A program made the position numbers and the translations under genes. Of a stretch of 64,000 nucleotides of DNA, positions 33,323 through 44,570 are shown piece by piece; within the stretch, counting starts at the first letter, position 1; each line of letters starts with the position of its first letter. The notes under the pieces were generated by a model, which saw only the letters and a list, made by a program, of their open reading frames with translations, searched no databases and was not told the DNA's origin. This DNA is from Lingula anatina (lineage: Eukaryota > Brachiopoda > Lingulata > Lingulida > Lingulidae): NCBI RefSeq assembly GCF_001039355.2, contig NW_019775774.1:124001-188000 (forward strand), in the 5' to 3' direction.

Positions 33323-33374
<52 letters not shown>
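31557..33374. repeat. Allelic-type duplicate of 36446-38254, copy 1
   Basis: About 1.8 kb, roughly 98 percent identical by eye to 36446-38254. It continues the allele that lacks the insertion. It ends in a 50-base T tract at the N (33375). No gene is recognised in it. It includes the start of MITE family 2 copy d. Confidence 0.9.
33203..33374 (-). repeat. MITE family 2, copy d (truncated at N)
   Basis: TTTAAAGGGATAATAACTG at the left, then the GAATTTTCCTGGAGTTAACA block, ATTCAAAGTTAGTCCC and a long T tract. It is the same element as copy e at 38112, cut by the contig end. Confidence 0.75.
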
Positions 33375-34019
33375 NACAGGACTGACCATTACGTAAGTTC
33401 TCTTTTTAATACAGAAAGTTTATCAAGGGCCAACAGGGGTTTCTGCAGGAATTTGGGCACAGGGAGTCCAAAATGTTAAATTGCAATCGGGACTCTTATA
33501 TTTACATGGAGTCCAACCAAGTCCGTTGGTGGGGACGGGGGGTGGGAGGGGGGGTGAGTGTAATTTAATTTAACTTTTGTAAAAATATTAACCTTATCAT
33601 TTTTTTCGTTTTTGTTTTTATATTGATCATACCTTAATATTTTAATCTTATATCTTTATCATAACTTTTTCAGTATGTACATAAAATTTAGCTTTAAAAC
33701 TTACCATTCTTTTTGTTGAGATTGGCACGTGTAAGAATATTTCATCAGTATACAACAGTATTTCTTGTTTTTCTTATTACTGCACTTTTTTAACTTTGCA
33801 TTTTTAAGAGTCAATAAGCAAAACATCTTACAAATCTTTGGTTATATACTGACAGCCGTTAAAATCTTTGAGGCCATATTTTTCAAAATAATTGTTATTT
33901 TGAAGCTCTAAACTGGATTATTTTGATATGAATCATTTGTTTAGGACATTGGTATACAGAACCAAAAATCTTAAGTTTCATGAATAGTTGCAAAACAAAA
34001 ATGGCACCAGCCCAACACA

Positions 34020-34690
34020 AAGTCACAATGGTCAATAACCGGTACGATCTCCGCTTGCTTCGATGCAGGCGGCGATCTGTTGGCGCATGCTCGGGCAATA
34101 AATGTGGATGGGATGGTGTCGTGTGGAATCCTATTCCAGCCTTGTCGTAGTGCCTCGATCAGCTGCTGCCTTGGCCAACGAAGGGCCAAGATATATGTAG
34201 TACCACAAGTGTTCAATCGGATTCATATCCAGAAAATAGACAGGCCGAGGTAGGACATCCACCCTTGGGATGTCCTACCCCGAATGTGAACGGGTCATGT
34301 CCTGTTGGGAAAAGGTGATATCAGTTTTCTGCTGCATTAACGAGGTTATGTGAGGTTGCAGGATCTGATCTATGTACTGACGAGCAGTTACTGGTATGTT
34401 GCCATCAACGACCACCATCGGTTGACCGCCAGCAAGCGTCGACGCACAGTGGGGCTGCTGCTCCGGTTGTTGTTCCTGTCGGGTGCTTCTTGTGCTGTAC
34501 GACTGGCATGGCGAAACTGCTCCCGTAGCTGATGCAACCTGGTGTAGTGATCCTGGTCTGAAGTTGACACTCTCTCGCCCTGGCTGCGGTATATCGCTAA
34601 CAGAGCCTGGCATGTTGTGGCATTCAACCAGGTTCCTGATTGTGGGGTGGGAACAGCCCATACATTATAGCTCAAATCAGACTCCCCTCA
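34020..34690 (-). pseudogene. Tc1-like transposase, internally deleted
   Basis: Minus-strand segments in order: helix-turn-helix end (HPTIRNLVECHNMPGSVSD), DQDHYTRLHQLREQFRHASR, VRRRLLAVNR, then DGNIPVTARQYIDQILQPH, the second catalytic-Asp region (DITFSQQDMTRSHSG), the catalytic-Glu region (LDMNPIEHLWY) and the tail QQLIEALRQGWNRIPHDTI. This is the Tc1/IS630 order. The stretch carrying the first catalytic Asp, between AVNR and DGN, is deleted, and at least two frameshifts are present, so it is inactive. It is nested in the long-inverted-repeat insertion. Confidence 0.88.
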
Positions 34691-35383
34691 CACCCAGTGC
34701 CCAGAGATGTACGTTGTTCACATGATAGACATGACATGATTCCGTTCACTGGACTAACAACATGGGTGACCTTTTTTGGGCCTTTACAGGCCTCCAAAAC
34801 CAATCCTCAAAATGTGCAGATGCCCACTGAGTATTGCTCAATGTGTATTTGGTCCATTTTTGCAAAAAAAAAAAAAAAAGCTTACCCATGAGCAATGAAC
34901 CATGGTAACATGACAACTCATCATTATCTTAACTACCCGAGCACTAAGTCATCAATAAATGCACAATGGATAATTACATCTACCCTACAAGTAGAAAAAT
35001 GCATAGATTACTATCTCAAAGCTTCCATTATCTGTAAGTATATATTGGCAAAAATAACATTTCAAATACATGATGTCGATGGATAACCCTCGCATATCCC
35101 CGTACTATGTCACGTTGTCCAGAATAGCTGACTTCATGGGCCCTAACCTCTGGGTTTGTATACCCCTGCTTGGATCTCGGTTATTTATAATAAAATTCAT
35201 TGTTAAACAACAAAAATGCCTTTACCCATAGCTGTTAAAATATTTAAAAAGTTTACAAGAAAAGGATAAGAATAGTCCAACCTGAAGAAAACGATTTGAC
35301 GCCTTTTTTATTTCAAAATGATTTAGTTTACGCATACTAGAATGATAATACCTTTTTATTAATTTTTGATTTAGAATGGAAAA

Positions 35384-35728
35384 CTAGTTGTCAGGACTGA
35401 GATATCCGCAATCAATGTTGATCATAGAGCAGCATTGACGGACATATTGGTTTTCCTTGTTTGTATCATTTAACCTAAAAATATGTTTTATTGTGTGCTG
35501 TGTCTTGAACGCAGGTATATCGTTTTTCACTTTATATATGTATTTATATTTGTTCCAGTTAAAGTGTATTTCAGTTAAAAGCCTTGTAGTTTTACAGTTG
35601 TTTCTTTGCCCTTCCATTATGTTTTGGAGGCCATTTTTATTAAAATAACTTGCAAAAATGAAATAAATGATCGCACTTTGCATGGACATAAATATAAATA
35701 TGCAATGATGAACAATGGAGTGAAGCAT
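35384..35728 (-). other. Unrecognised 114-codon frame inside the insertion
   Basis: Open minus-strand frame with protein-like composition and ordered Lys/Asn/Trp spacing (LLTEIHFNWNKYKYIYKVKN, then HIFRLNDTNKENQYV). It lies between the Tc1 relic and the right arm. It could be the 3' exon of the element's own transposase. I recognise no family with confidence. Confidence 0.35.
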
Positions 35729-36445
35729 TATTTTTTTTTTATTTGAATGTATGGCTCTCGCTATTCACATAACAAATTGACGGCCATCTTGAATTTTGAA
35801 AAATTGTCAATATCTCCTACGTATCAACTGGCAAATAAAGTCAAGCTTATAAGCTTCTCTAAGTTTTGTAACCCAGATGAAACAATTTCTTTTAAAAAAG
35901 CTTGCAAGATATAACATAGCAAGCTTTGACTATGGGGCTCGTCGGAGTGGCAAATGGACTCTCAGGAGATGGCACCGTCTGCCACCATCTGATTAATGTC
36001 AAATAAGCAGTTTCTGAGAGTTTAGGATCATGACTAACAAATTATCATAATGGACATAAATAGAAAAGGCGGAAATGTTTTTAATAAGACTTAATTTGCA
36101 AAAAAACGAACTTATTTTGCAGCAGTTTTTACTTTCTGCCTTATGTTTTGACGGCCATTTTGGCTTTTTTGCTATATGTAACGGGCTTAAGTGTATTCAC
36201 TAGTACTGTTTTGCTCTCCTGATAGGATACACGTTCAAAAAAGCTGTCAATAAAGTTTACCCGGCGACTTCTGCTCGTTTTTCTATTTTTTCTCATAAAT
36301 TGACGGCCATATTGAAAAATGCTCAAGGTCTCGGAAATAGCAACCAAGCTAATTTTGCTTCTCTCGACCTAAAGAATGCATTTCAGCGAAAAAAGTTTAC
36401 AGGAAAAAACATTGCAGGGTTAGCGTTCTGGCTACTCGACTAATA

Positions 36446-38254
36446 GGGGGTTGACTAGCGATGTTTTAAAGTTCCATCTGCAAAAACCATGTTGACATGG
36501 TGCATCATGCGTTTTTCTTGATATTTTGAAAATTAGCGTTATTATTATTGACAGTAATTTTAACCATCATTCTACCAAATTTTACACTCAAACAGTCTCT
36601 TTAAATGTTTTAGACAACCAATTCAGCTGACCACATAAAACATGGACGTATGCACGCATGCACTCCTTGAATTTTTAATTCGAATAAGTGTGCGCTTTTT
36701 AGCAAGATGGCCAATGCATTGTTATAAAAACAGCACCCCTTCAAGATATAATAACCACAACCACTAGCCACTGAAATAGAAAACAAGATGACACCTAACT
36801 GTCAAAACATACGGCCCGTGATTAGTCCCTTTCATCGCCACTTTGAAGTTGTTTCTTAATTTATCATCTCAATTATTTGATCTTTTATTTCAATAGCAGT
36901 CACTCGTGCCGACCGTTGGTTGTTATCCGGGGGTTTCTCTTTGCACGCACAAAAATGATAGACGATCTAGTTAGAGTGATAGGGCAATACAATATCTACG
37001 GCGTTCTGTGGTCACTTCCATGACGGACAGAGTAATGTGAGATCAGATGGGGAGATGCAACGGTGTGAATAAAATGCTAGAAAATGTAATTGAATATTCA
37101 GTACTCTTCGATACTCGGCTTGTGACTTAGAAGGGAACGGTACGATGCATAGGCCTATATGTGCTTTATTACCCGAATACAAGTGCGACAGTATAACGTA
37201 TGATAATTGAATGTAACAATAAAAAATATTAACTACACTGTATACCTTACCAAGCATGATCACAAACAATTTGGTTTATCTTGTAGTATCATTAGATTTC
37301 TTTTTAATATTTGAACAAATATTTAAATAAATAAATAAATTACGATATCGATACAACATTATGATATAATTAGATTAAAGTAAACAGATATTTAAATTAT
37401 TATACTGAGTTGAAGAAATGTCAGTGTACTCAAAAATGGTATATGATTCTGAAAAACAAAAAAAAAACTTTATTAGCGTAAAGAGAGTTTTCATGTGATT
37501 TCAATTGATCACTCGTTTTTTACTTCACATTTTCAGTTTTTACCTCCCATATCACTTAATTTACTTATCACTTTTTTATCACTTTTCTTTGCTAAGATAG
37601 AAAAATACTGGAAACCACATCAAGGAAACATGAAACAGTCCGTTAAGAGAAAGTTCATGGGCATTTTTTCTCATAAATACGTTTATATTCTTGTCAATTC
37701 ATCATCATTGGGTGCTATCCACTCTCAGCAGGTTGACTGTCATAGATTGCCATGCCTCCCTATCTTGTGCCATTTTTTTTATTGGCACATTCTTTTATGT
37801 TGGCCATCCATGTTGTTGTTGGCCTTCTTTTCCCTCGCTTCCCATTTTAAATGTTCCTTCTAATGACAACCGCTACAAATGATATTTTCTTATGATATCA
37901 CCAAAATAAGTTAATTTGCTTTTCTTGATGGCGTTCAAAAATGATCTATTTTATTTTTAAGTTTTGTACTCCCTCATTGTTTTTGTGTTCAGGCCATGGC
38001 GTTTTAAACTTCCTTCTATATACCCACATTTATAATATTTCCAGTTTTGTCTTTGTTGTATTTGCAGGTGTCCATGTCTCTGAACTGTGTAACTGTTTAC
38101 AACATGTAACATTTAAAGGGATAATAACTGTTCGTTTTGGCCAAAAAATGAATTTTCCTGGAGTTAACAACAATTTTTCCCATATTTACAAATGGTTAAC
38201 AAATTCATTTCTACATTCAAAGTTAGTCCCTTTTTTTTTTTTTTTTTTTTTTTG
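36446..38254. repeat. Allelic-type duplicate of 31557-33374, copy 2
   Basis: Follows directly on the right end of the insertion and matches the DNA that follows the empty site in the other copy. It carries on past the T tract into the rest of MITE family 2 copy e, so this is the version contiguous with the remainder of the window. Confidence 0.9.
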
Positions 38255-38434
38255 TAATAATCTCTTAAGAGTATAGCCATCTATGAAGGTCACGTGGTCT
38301 GATGACAAGCTCAGATATCAGAACAATACCGATAACTGCCGTTTTTTGTGGTAGAACAGAATGTATTATATTTCTAAGAGTTGTTTACAATGTTTTTATT
38401 GTGAAATATAGATCTCATGAGAAGAGTTAATAAT
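38112..38434 (-). repeat. MITE family 2, copy e (most complete)
   Basis: Left end TTTAAAGGGATAATAACTG, T tract, core GTAATAATCTCTTAAGAG, a block with CACGTGGTCTGATGACAAGC, and right end GAAGAGTTAATAATA (inverted, diverged). Comparison with copies a-d defines a family of about 320-550 bp with TTTAAAGGGATAATAAC-like ends. Confidence 0.7.
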
Positions 38435-39810
38435 ACGCAGCCATAGACTAATGTTCATGTTTTTTTATCTTATAACTTTAGCTAAGCTTTCAAATGCTGA
38501 TCTTGCAATTTCTATTCTTCTTAAATTTTTCTGTCACATTTTCCATTTCCTTGTAACTAAGCTTGTATGCATATACATGTTTATCATTTGAAATAACGAC
38601 ATTTACTCGAAAATTGCATTTTTACGCCAAGCGATATAAAGGATACGTGCGGAATATTCAGTTTTGCAAAAAACAAAAAGCAATATGGTTTTGAAACTTT
38701 TCTTTGGTATTTTTGGAGTTTGAATCTTCGGTTTGTTGAGAGTAAGATGGTGAGATTAAGAAGTGTCAGACAATTGATATTGGTACTACTTGATACCCTA
38801 AAGACCTAACCAGCTTTTTTTCATATCTATAAGATTTGCATGTTATATTACACCTCTCATAAAAGAAAGTGAAACAATATATTTTCAAAAAGTCGTTTAC
38901 CCGACAGCTACTCGCAATTTACAGGTTAATGACACATGTTTTTTAAATTAAAAAAAAAAAAAACAAAACAGTAGGCCTAATACTAAATGCTAGGTTCAGT
39001 ATTGTGTATTAAAGTGTGCTATTCTGTGAGAGTTTTTTCACAAATTGGTTTTATATTAAAAGACTACTTTTGCCTTTTGTCACTCCCTTTCACGTGTCGC
39101 GCTGTAGTAGATATAGTGCAGTAGTCCTCATAGCAACTTGCCATGAGACACAACTTCTTTCAAAGCCCCCACTTCAAAGAAAATATTTGACCCCATGCCT
39201 TGATAGAGTAATATTTCGTAATTACCTGACTTGATCCATCATTATTTTTATCTATTTATTTACATGTTTATTTATTTATTGCTATAAATAATTAGAATCG
39301 GAAACGAGAAAAAAATAAAAGCAGCTGTGAAAAAAATATTAATTTTCATGAACGAGCTGATACTATAAAGTTATGAGAAAGTTGAAATACAAGTTGTAAG
39401 GCAGGGTACATGCAGTAGCAACACAGCTTAAGGTTGGTGAGGTAATTTCCCTTTTATTGCGTTCTTTTCAAAATAAGCATTCTTTAGAAACATTGCTTTC
39501 ATGAAATAGTCCTCATAATACCCTATTTTATGTTAAAGATTTTTCATTCAGTTTCATTTCAGTATACAGGTAATTAATACCGTTGATACATGTAAGATGT
39601 TCTTATTAATGGAAAATGGCGTCATGCTCAGTTTGTTGTCCTCAAGAAATATTTGTGTGTGACTGAAAAATGAATATTGTATAAATTGGACGATATATGT
39701 TGTACATAACAGACTGCAGCACTTGTGTTTGTATTCAGAGGAGACCGAAAAAGTAATGTTTTTCACCTTTCCAATTATGTACAATTTTACAAACATGATG
39801 CCTGTGGGTC
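38435..39810. other. No gene seen
   Basis: AT-rich sequence without convincing coding frames, splice pairs or recognised repeats. An A tract lies near 38948-38962. Confidence 0.4.
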
Positions 39811-39867
39811 TTTATTTTACGAAAAAAATAATTTAATATTATTTAATTATTTTTTTCGTAAAATAAA
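39811..39867. repeat. 27-bp palindrome with a 3-base spacer
   Basis: Arms 39811-39837 and 39841-39867 (TTTATTTTACGAAAAAAATA and its inverse) with one mismatch, around ATT. It could extrude as a cruciform or be the fused ends of a MITE. Confidence 0.85.
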
Positions 39868-40754
39868 CTCTGAAACCAAGAGTGCTTAAAAAGGGGCTGT
39901 AAGGTTAAAATAGCCAGCAAATTAACAATCATCCTGAAGATATATCCAAACTGTTCATCTTCAAAATAAGAAAACCGTTCATAAACACACCTTTCTCTCT
40001 GCGCAACAACAAAACCAGCCTTGGGCAGCCAGTGAAAAAAAGTACAAGTCAACAAAGGTCAGGCATCTGTCGCGGGCGTCTTCAATTAAAAAAGATGGCT
40101 TCCAAACGGGGTCATTGAGTGCATTTTCGTGTAAACACTCCACCAGAATGCGCTGGCCAGAGTACGCTGCGCGAATTATGTGACAGACCGACACATCTCT
40201 CGCGTGTGTCGCGTCACGAGATTTGAACCATCCAGCACCGCAAGGGGCTGTGACGCGGGGTCACTCGGTGCGTTTCGAGGCCCGAACCAGGATTTATAGC
40301 GTGATTTAAATTTGATTTGCTCGTAATGACTTGTTGTAGTTGCACCAGGAAGGGGTGAATCGGTGCAGAGTGTAGAAGTTGTACTGTGCGTCTTAGAAAT
40401 TTTTAAATGATGCCGTATCCTATCGCGTGAGGTAGATTGACAAACCTTCCTCAAATACTGAATACGTGTCGTGCGTTGTCACACACGCCTCAATGTACTT
40501 ATTGAGAAATTTTCCTTAAAAAACAGTTGGGGTCTTCACTGGCCTATTGAACTGTCGTTGTTGATGTGTTTTTAATATGGAAAGAAGTAGAACAACTTTC
40601 AGCATTATTAGAAGCTAACAAAGAAATTGAAACTGACCAATTTGCTGATTGCTTGTCAAGGTAACAGGCCGATGAAATGACAGGTATTTTTATGTCACAA
40701 AAACAAGAAAATAAACAAAGAAAATTGAAGGGAGAAAGTATAGGAATAAAACAC

Positions 40755-41158
40755 ATTGGTGGATTTAGGGGGGTCATTGGGGGGGGGCTGACCCCCCTTC
40801 GATTTCAGCAAAAATCACACCAAAGGTCCCCTCTTGAAATAAGAATTTGACAAGCTGAAGCATAGTTCTAAGCCGTACCAAATGGCACCGTTCGCCATCT
40901 AAAATTTTTCGGAACCCCCGACAAGGGGTGGGGGGGGGGGAGGGTCGGCTTTGCATCCGAGGACCTCCCTCCCCCCTTCAAATAATACTGGATCCTCTCC
41001 TGTCACGGGGCTGGAAGATAATATTTTTGTTTGCTCACCATTAATTGTTGNTAAAATTTTTGGGACCCCCGCCGAGGGGGGGGGGGGGGGGGGGGGGGCG
41101 GCTCTGCATCCGTGGACCCCCCCCCCCCCCCTTCAAGTAATCCTGGATCCGCCCCTGA
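40755..41158 (-). mobile_element. MITE family 3, one copy plus a repeated end at N 41051
   Basis: Read on the minus strand, a copy runs from GGATCCAGTATTATTTGAAG (about 40990) to the GGATTTAGGGGGG end near 40768, sharing GGTGCCATTTGGTACGGC with the copy at 9.3 kb. After the N a second end (41052-41158) finishes in TCCTGGATCCGCCCCTG. Long C and G runs (41076-41130) make the join unreliable. Confidence 0.6.
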
Positions 41159-41285
41159 AACAGATATGCAGAAAGGAATGTGATCAATAGCTTATTTGTT
41201 AAATGCCATTGCCAAGTACTTTAAAAGCAGGGTTTTCTTGTAAAAAAAGACAATCAAACGGTGAGGAAAATGAAAAGTGAGTTCA

Positions 41286-41286
<1 letters not shown>

Positions 41287-41367
<81 letters not shown>
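41287..41367 (+). repeat. (TA)n microsatellite
   Basis: About 40 TA units without interruption. Confidence 0.95.
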
Positions 41368-41371
<4 letters not shown>

Positions 41372-41576
41372 AAAAGGTATAAATGTCCATTAAACGAATG
41401 AAAAAAAGGCATTTTGAAAGCACGCGTTTTTGTGAAAAACATAAAAAATGAAAAGTTAGTACAGGTATATATAGATACCGAGTATGTACAAAAAAAGTAA
41501 GAAAACGTCCTTAAAATTAAATTTAGTTATTTGATATAAACTCATTAGTCATTTGTTCAGAAGTACGTATCCCTCT

Positions 41577-41578
<2 letters not shown>

Positions 41579-41615
<37 letters not shown>
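41579..41615 (+). repeat. (CT)n microsatellite
   Basis: About 18 CT units. An open frame at 41642-41845 follows but has no gene-like support. Confidence 0.95.
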
Positions 41616-41618
<3 letters not shown>

Positions 41619-42359
41619 AGAAAAAAAAAGAATGTTGCAGCTTGAAGGATGGCATGACAAGAGCCAAAATGACATGTGCTGCATCAACAAAGTGTGGATT
41701 TTACAACAACTTTTCTTCCAAGGTGTCATCACCCCGTGACGGTGCACACCACGTGACGACTAGAGTACCCAGTGAACCTACTGTTACATGTACCATAAGA
41801 ATGCTATACACAAAATCGGGTTCTGCCTCAATTTTCTTTTTTTGAAACTTTTTTTTTTCAAGTTATATAAAACCAATATCAGACATGAAAGAGAAAAAAA
41901 CGGGTAAACGTATAGCCTTTACTGTTGAATTAATTCTGTGGTCTAAATTAATTACATGAACAATATGATTTTGATCATTCCGCGTCACCTATGCTCATAT
42001 GTAGATAAAGTTACGTTTCTTTCGTAGTTCTACCTGGATGATAAACCCTTTATAAAAGTACATGTATAGGGCGCCCCGAAACGTTATTCATATTAAAAAT
42101 AACACAGAAGTTAACANTTTTAATGTGAGTATCCAAAAAAATACAAAATATATATGCAAAGTAACTGAGATAATTTCACTATATCTAAATGCACGAATAT
42201 TTGGACCTTGATTTGTGTTAGTGCGTCAGTGTGTCATTACACCATCAAAACGTGTAGTTATATAATTTAGACCAATTGGTGCGCTCTCTGCTTAATACAC
42301 TGTCATTTATGGAGTGGTATTGCGTTTAGATACGTCATAATAGCTAACATAAAGTATGG

Positions 42360-42600
42360 GCATATCGAGATTGGTCGTTCGGCTCAAATGGCAAAGAACA
42401 CGCCTCCGTAATTTAAGGAGCCGCCTTCGTTCCTCTTTAAGGTGAATTGAAAGGTCCCAGTTAAGCTCCGCTGGATAATAGGGCGTCTCCGTCGCGGGAG
42501 GACCTGTCTCCGATCCCCGACCGATCCTCACCGAAAGGCCCTCCTATGGGGACCCGGTCTCCGCTCTACTGAGCGGTAGCTGGGCGAAGTGTAATCTATT
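42360..42600. promoter_or_regulatory. GC-rich island, function unknown
   Basis: Local GC content is well above the neighbourhood, with repeated CCGA, TCCG and CGGTC words and several CG dinucleotides. No splice pair or long ATG frame is supported. It may be a regulatory element or unrecognised exon. Confidence 0.25.
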
Positions 42601-44400
42601 TCGTGTTGCGTCATGACCATGAGTCGCACTGGCAATATAACCATGGTGCATGTTGATACTAAATAGGTAATAGTTCGTTATATGGGCAGCACGACAACAC
42701 TTAGCAATGACATTTTAAAGAAGAGCACCAAACGCAGCGTTGAATCTCTTAAGTTAAGCCTCTCTGAAGTTAGACTCTGTGAAGAAAGGCCTTGAACATA
42801 CTGAACCTGCATGGATGACTAGTGAGTTCACTGCCCGGCAAGGCGTGTACATTTGTACCAAGGACACGATTGCCAGCTTTTTACGTTAACGCATAGACTA
42901 GCTACACCTTTTTTGTATTACATGTCATTTTTAAAGGTGTGTTCTAGCATTAAATGCACGTTTTAAAGGAATAGATATCTGTACGTATCTTGGACAATGT
43001 CGCCGCTACGGTACCTTTCATGAGGTGAAAAAAAACGTAGGACCCGAGACGTATATTTACAGAGTACCTGCTTTCAAATAGGTATATTTGAGCAAGGAGG
43101 CATCTCATACACCTTGATTTGAGGTGTCTGAGTGATGAACAATCGTAATTGATGGAGTGCAGTGGGGAATTACATCAGGAAAACGGATATTACTATACAC
43201 TGTATACGACAAGTTTTCCATTAAGCTGATTATAATAAGCACATATCCAGCCGATTTTTTTCAGATTGACTCATCAAACCCATTTTGATTTCCTTTCTTA
43301 TTTTGTTCCCTGTATAAAAAGCATTTGTGTGTCCTCTCGCAGATTTCAATAAAATTTAGTATTTTTAGGTTATTTAGCCCTGCTTTCTGAAATATTCACT
43401 TTTATGTTATGGGAAACACGAACCAATTTCTTTGCATTACGGTTATCTACCTTTTGATAATTGATGACTGCAATAGGGTAATGAGATGATAATAAAATAA
43501 ATAATTAATTAGATATAATATTAAGAACCTGGATCATTCCGTTTAATTAAACACAACTAAACTATTTAGATATTATAGGACGAAAAAAAATTCATTTTGA
43601 AAATATCTGTTTATTAAAAAAAAAACACGAGAAAACACAAACAATTTTGTATGGCAGGAATGGGGCTAAAACTGAAGAAATTGACCATTCACCCAATTAA
43701 GATATGGGCATATACATTTGGTTTAGACAGCGGCCTGGCCATAAAATAATTGAAAAACTAAACACTGTTTTGCGGTGGGAGTAAGACGTAATAGAAAATA
43801 TATAAAATGACTGTAAACTCACTATATAGTGATGGGCAATAGAATTTTGATTTCGAGAAAAGATATTAGCATGGGGTCAGCTGCATGGACACTCGGACAG
43901 ACGGACGCCGTGTAGTCAAGGCGGAAGGCATACACACGGACATTAATGACAAAGTGTCCTTGACGGGATTTTTTTTACATTACATGTGCCATTCTTTACG
44001 AGTCCCGAGGTACACACAGCTCTACCTGTGTCGTCTTCAACAGCACAGGTATAAGAGTGCATCGTCACCTTCAGAGAAGTAGACAGGTCAAATATATCAC
44101 ACAGGCGAGTTTGTTTCTAAAATTCATCAACTTCGAGTCCGCAGACTGACTCTCTTGTGCAAAAAAGGCAATTACATAATACACGTAACCAAGATGTTTT
44201 TTTTTCTTATCACACGTATGCTATTCGCCGGGGTTCTAATATAGGTTTAAGTGTTAAGACTGGAAGACGATGCCGGGTATAGCCAGCTAGTAATAAAAAG
44301 CCAGCTAACCGCCTGGAGGAATGAATGATTGACCTGTCAACAGCACACCGTTTACCAGGCAATGAAAGAATCAGTTTGTTTTGCCTTTTGACACCCAATC
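42601..44400. other. No gene seen
   Basis: AT-rich. A 65-codon frame at 43885-44082 has no supporting splice sites. Short A and T tracts only. Confidence 0.4.
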
Positions 44401-44570
44401 ATTTAAGGCGCACACGTCGGTGAAGTTGTAACAATACAGTCAGGTGTAGTCAGGTGTTACTCGCGATTCGAGCCGGCGTCTCTCTGACGCCGATGTTCAG
44501 ACGCCCCAAGGCGGTACATAGCTCTGTCGCCGCAAGCGTTCCTCCCCTGGTAATTTCCCCTAGTTGCGGC
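44401..44570. promoter_or_regulatory. Small CG-rich island
   Basis: Contains GGCGTCTCTCTGACGCC, a short palindrome, and several CG dinucleotides in an AT-rich background. No gene is attached. Confidence 0.2.

Larger units (their letters stand above)
33376..36442 (+). mobile_element. Long-inverted-repeat insertion, body and right arm
   Basis: Ends CTACTCGACTA at 36442, followed by ATA (36443-36445), so the target duplication is ATA with ends TAGTCGAG...CTCGACTA. The right arm (about 36012-36442) pairs with the left arm at 28274-28708. The word TTGACGGCCAT recurs at about 35778, 36150 and 36300, suggesting binding-site repeats. The interior holds a dead Tc1 relic and a 114-codon frame. With the left arm the insertion is at least 3.5 kb. 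The superfamily is not identified. Confidence 0.8.

Noticed and set aside
33032-33385. 117-codon frame ending in a run of Phe
   Set aside because: It reads through a MITE and a poly(T) tract; the duplicate at 37941 shows it is repeat sequence.
40176-40454. 92-codon CG-rich minus-strand frame as a gene
   Set aside because: No start context, splice sites or recognisable domain; only base composition is unusual.
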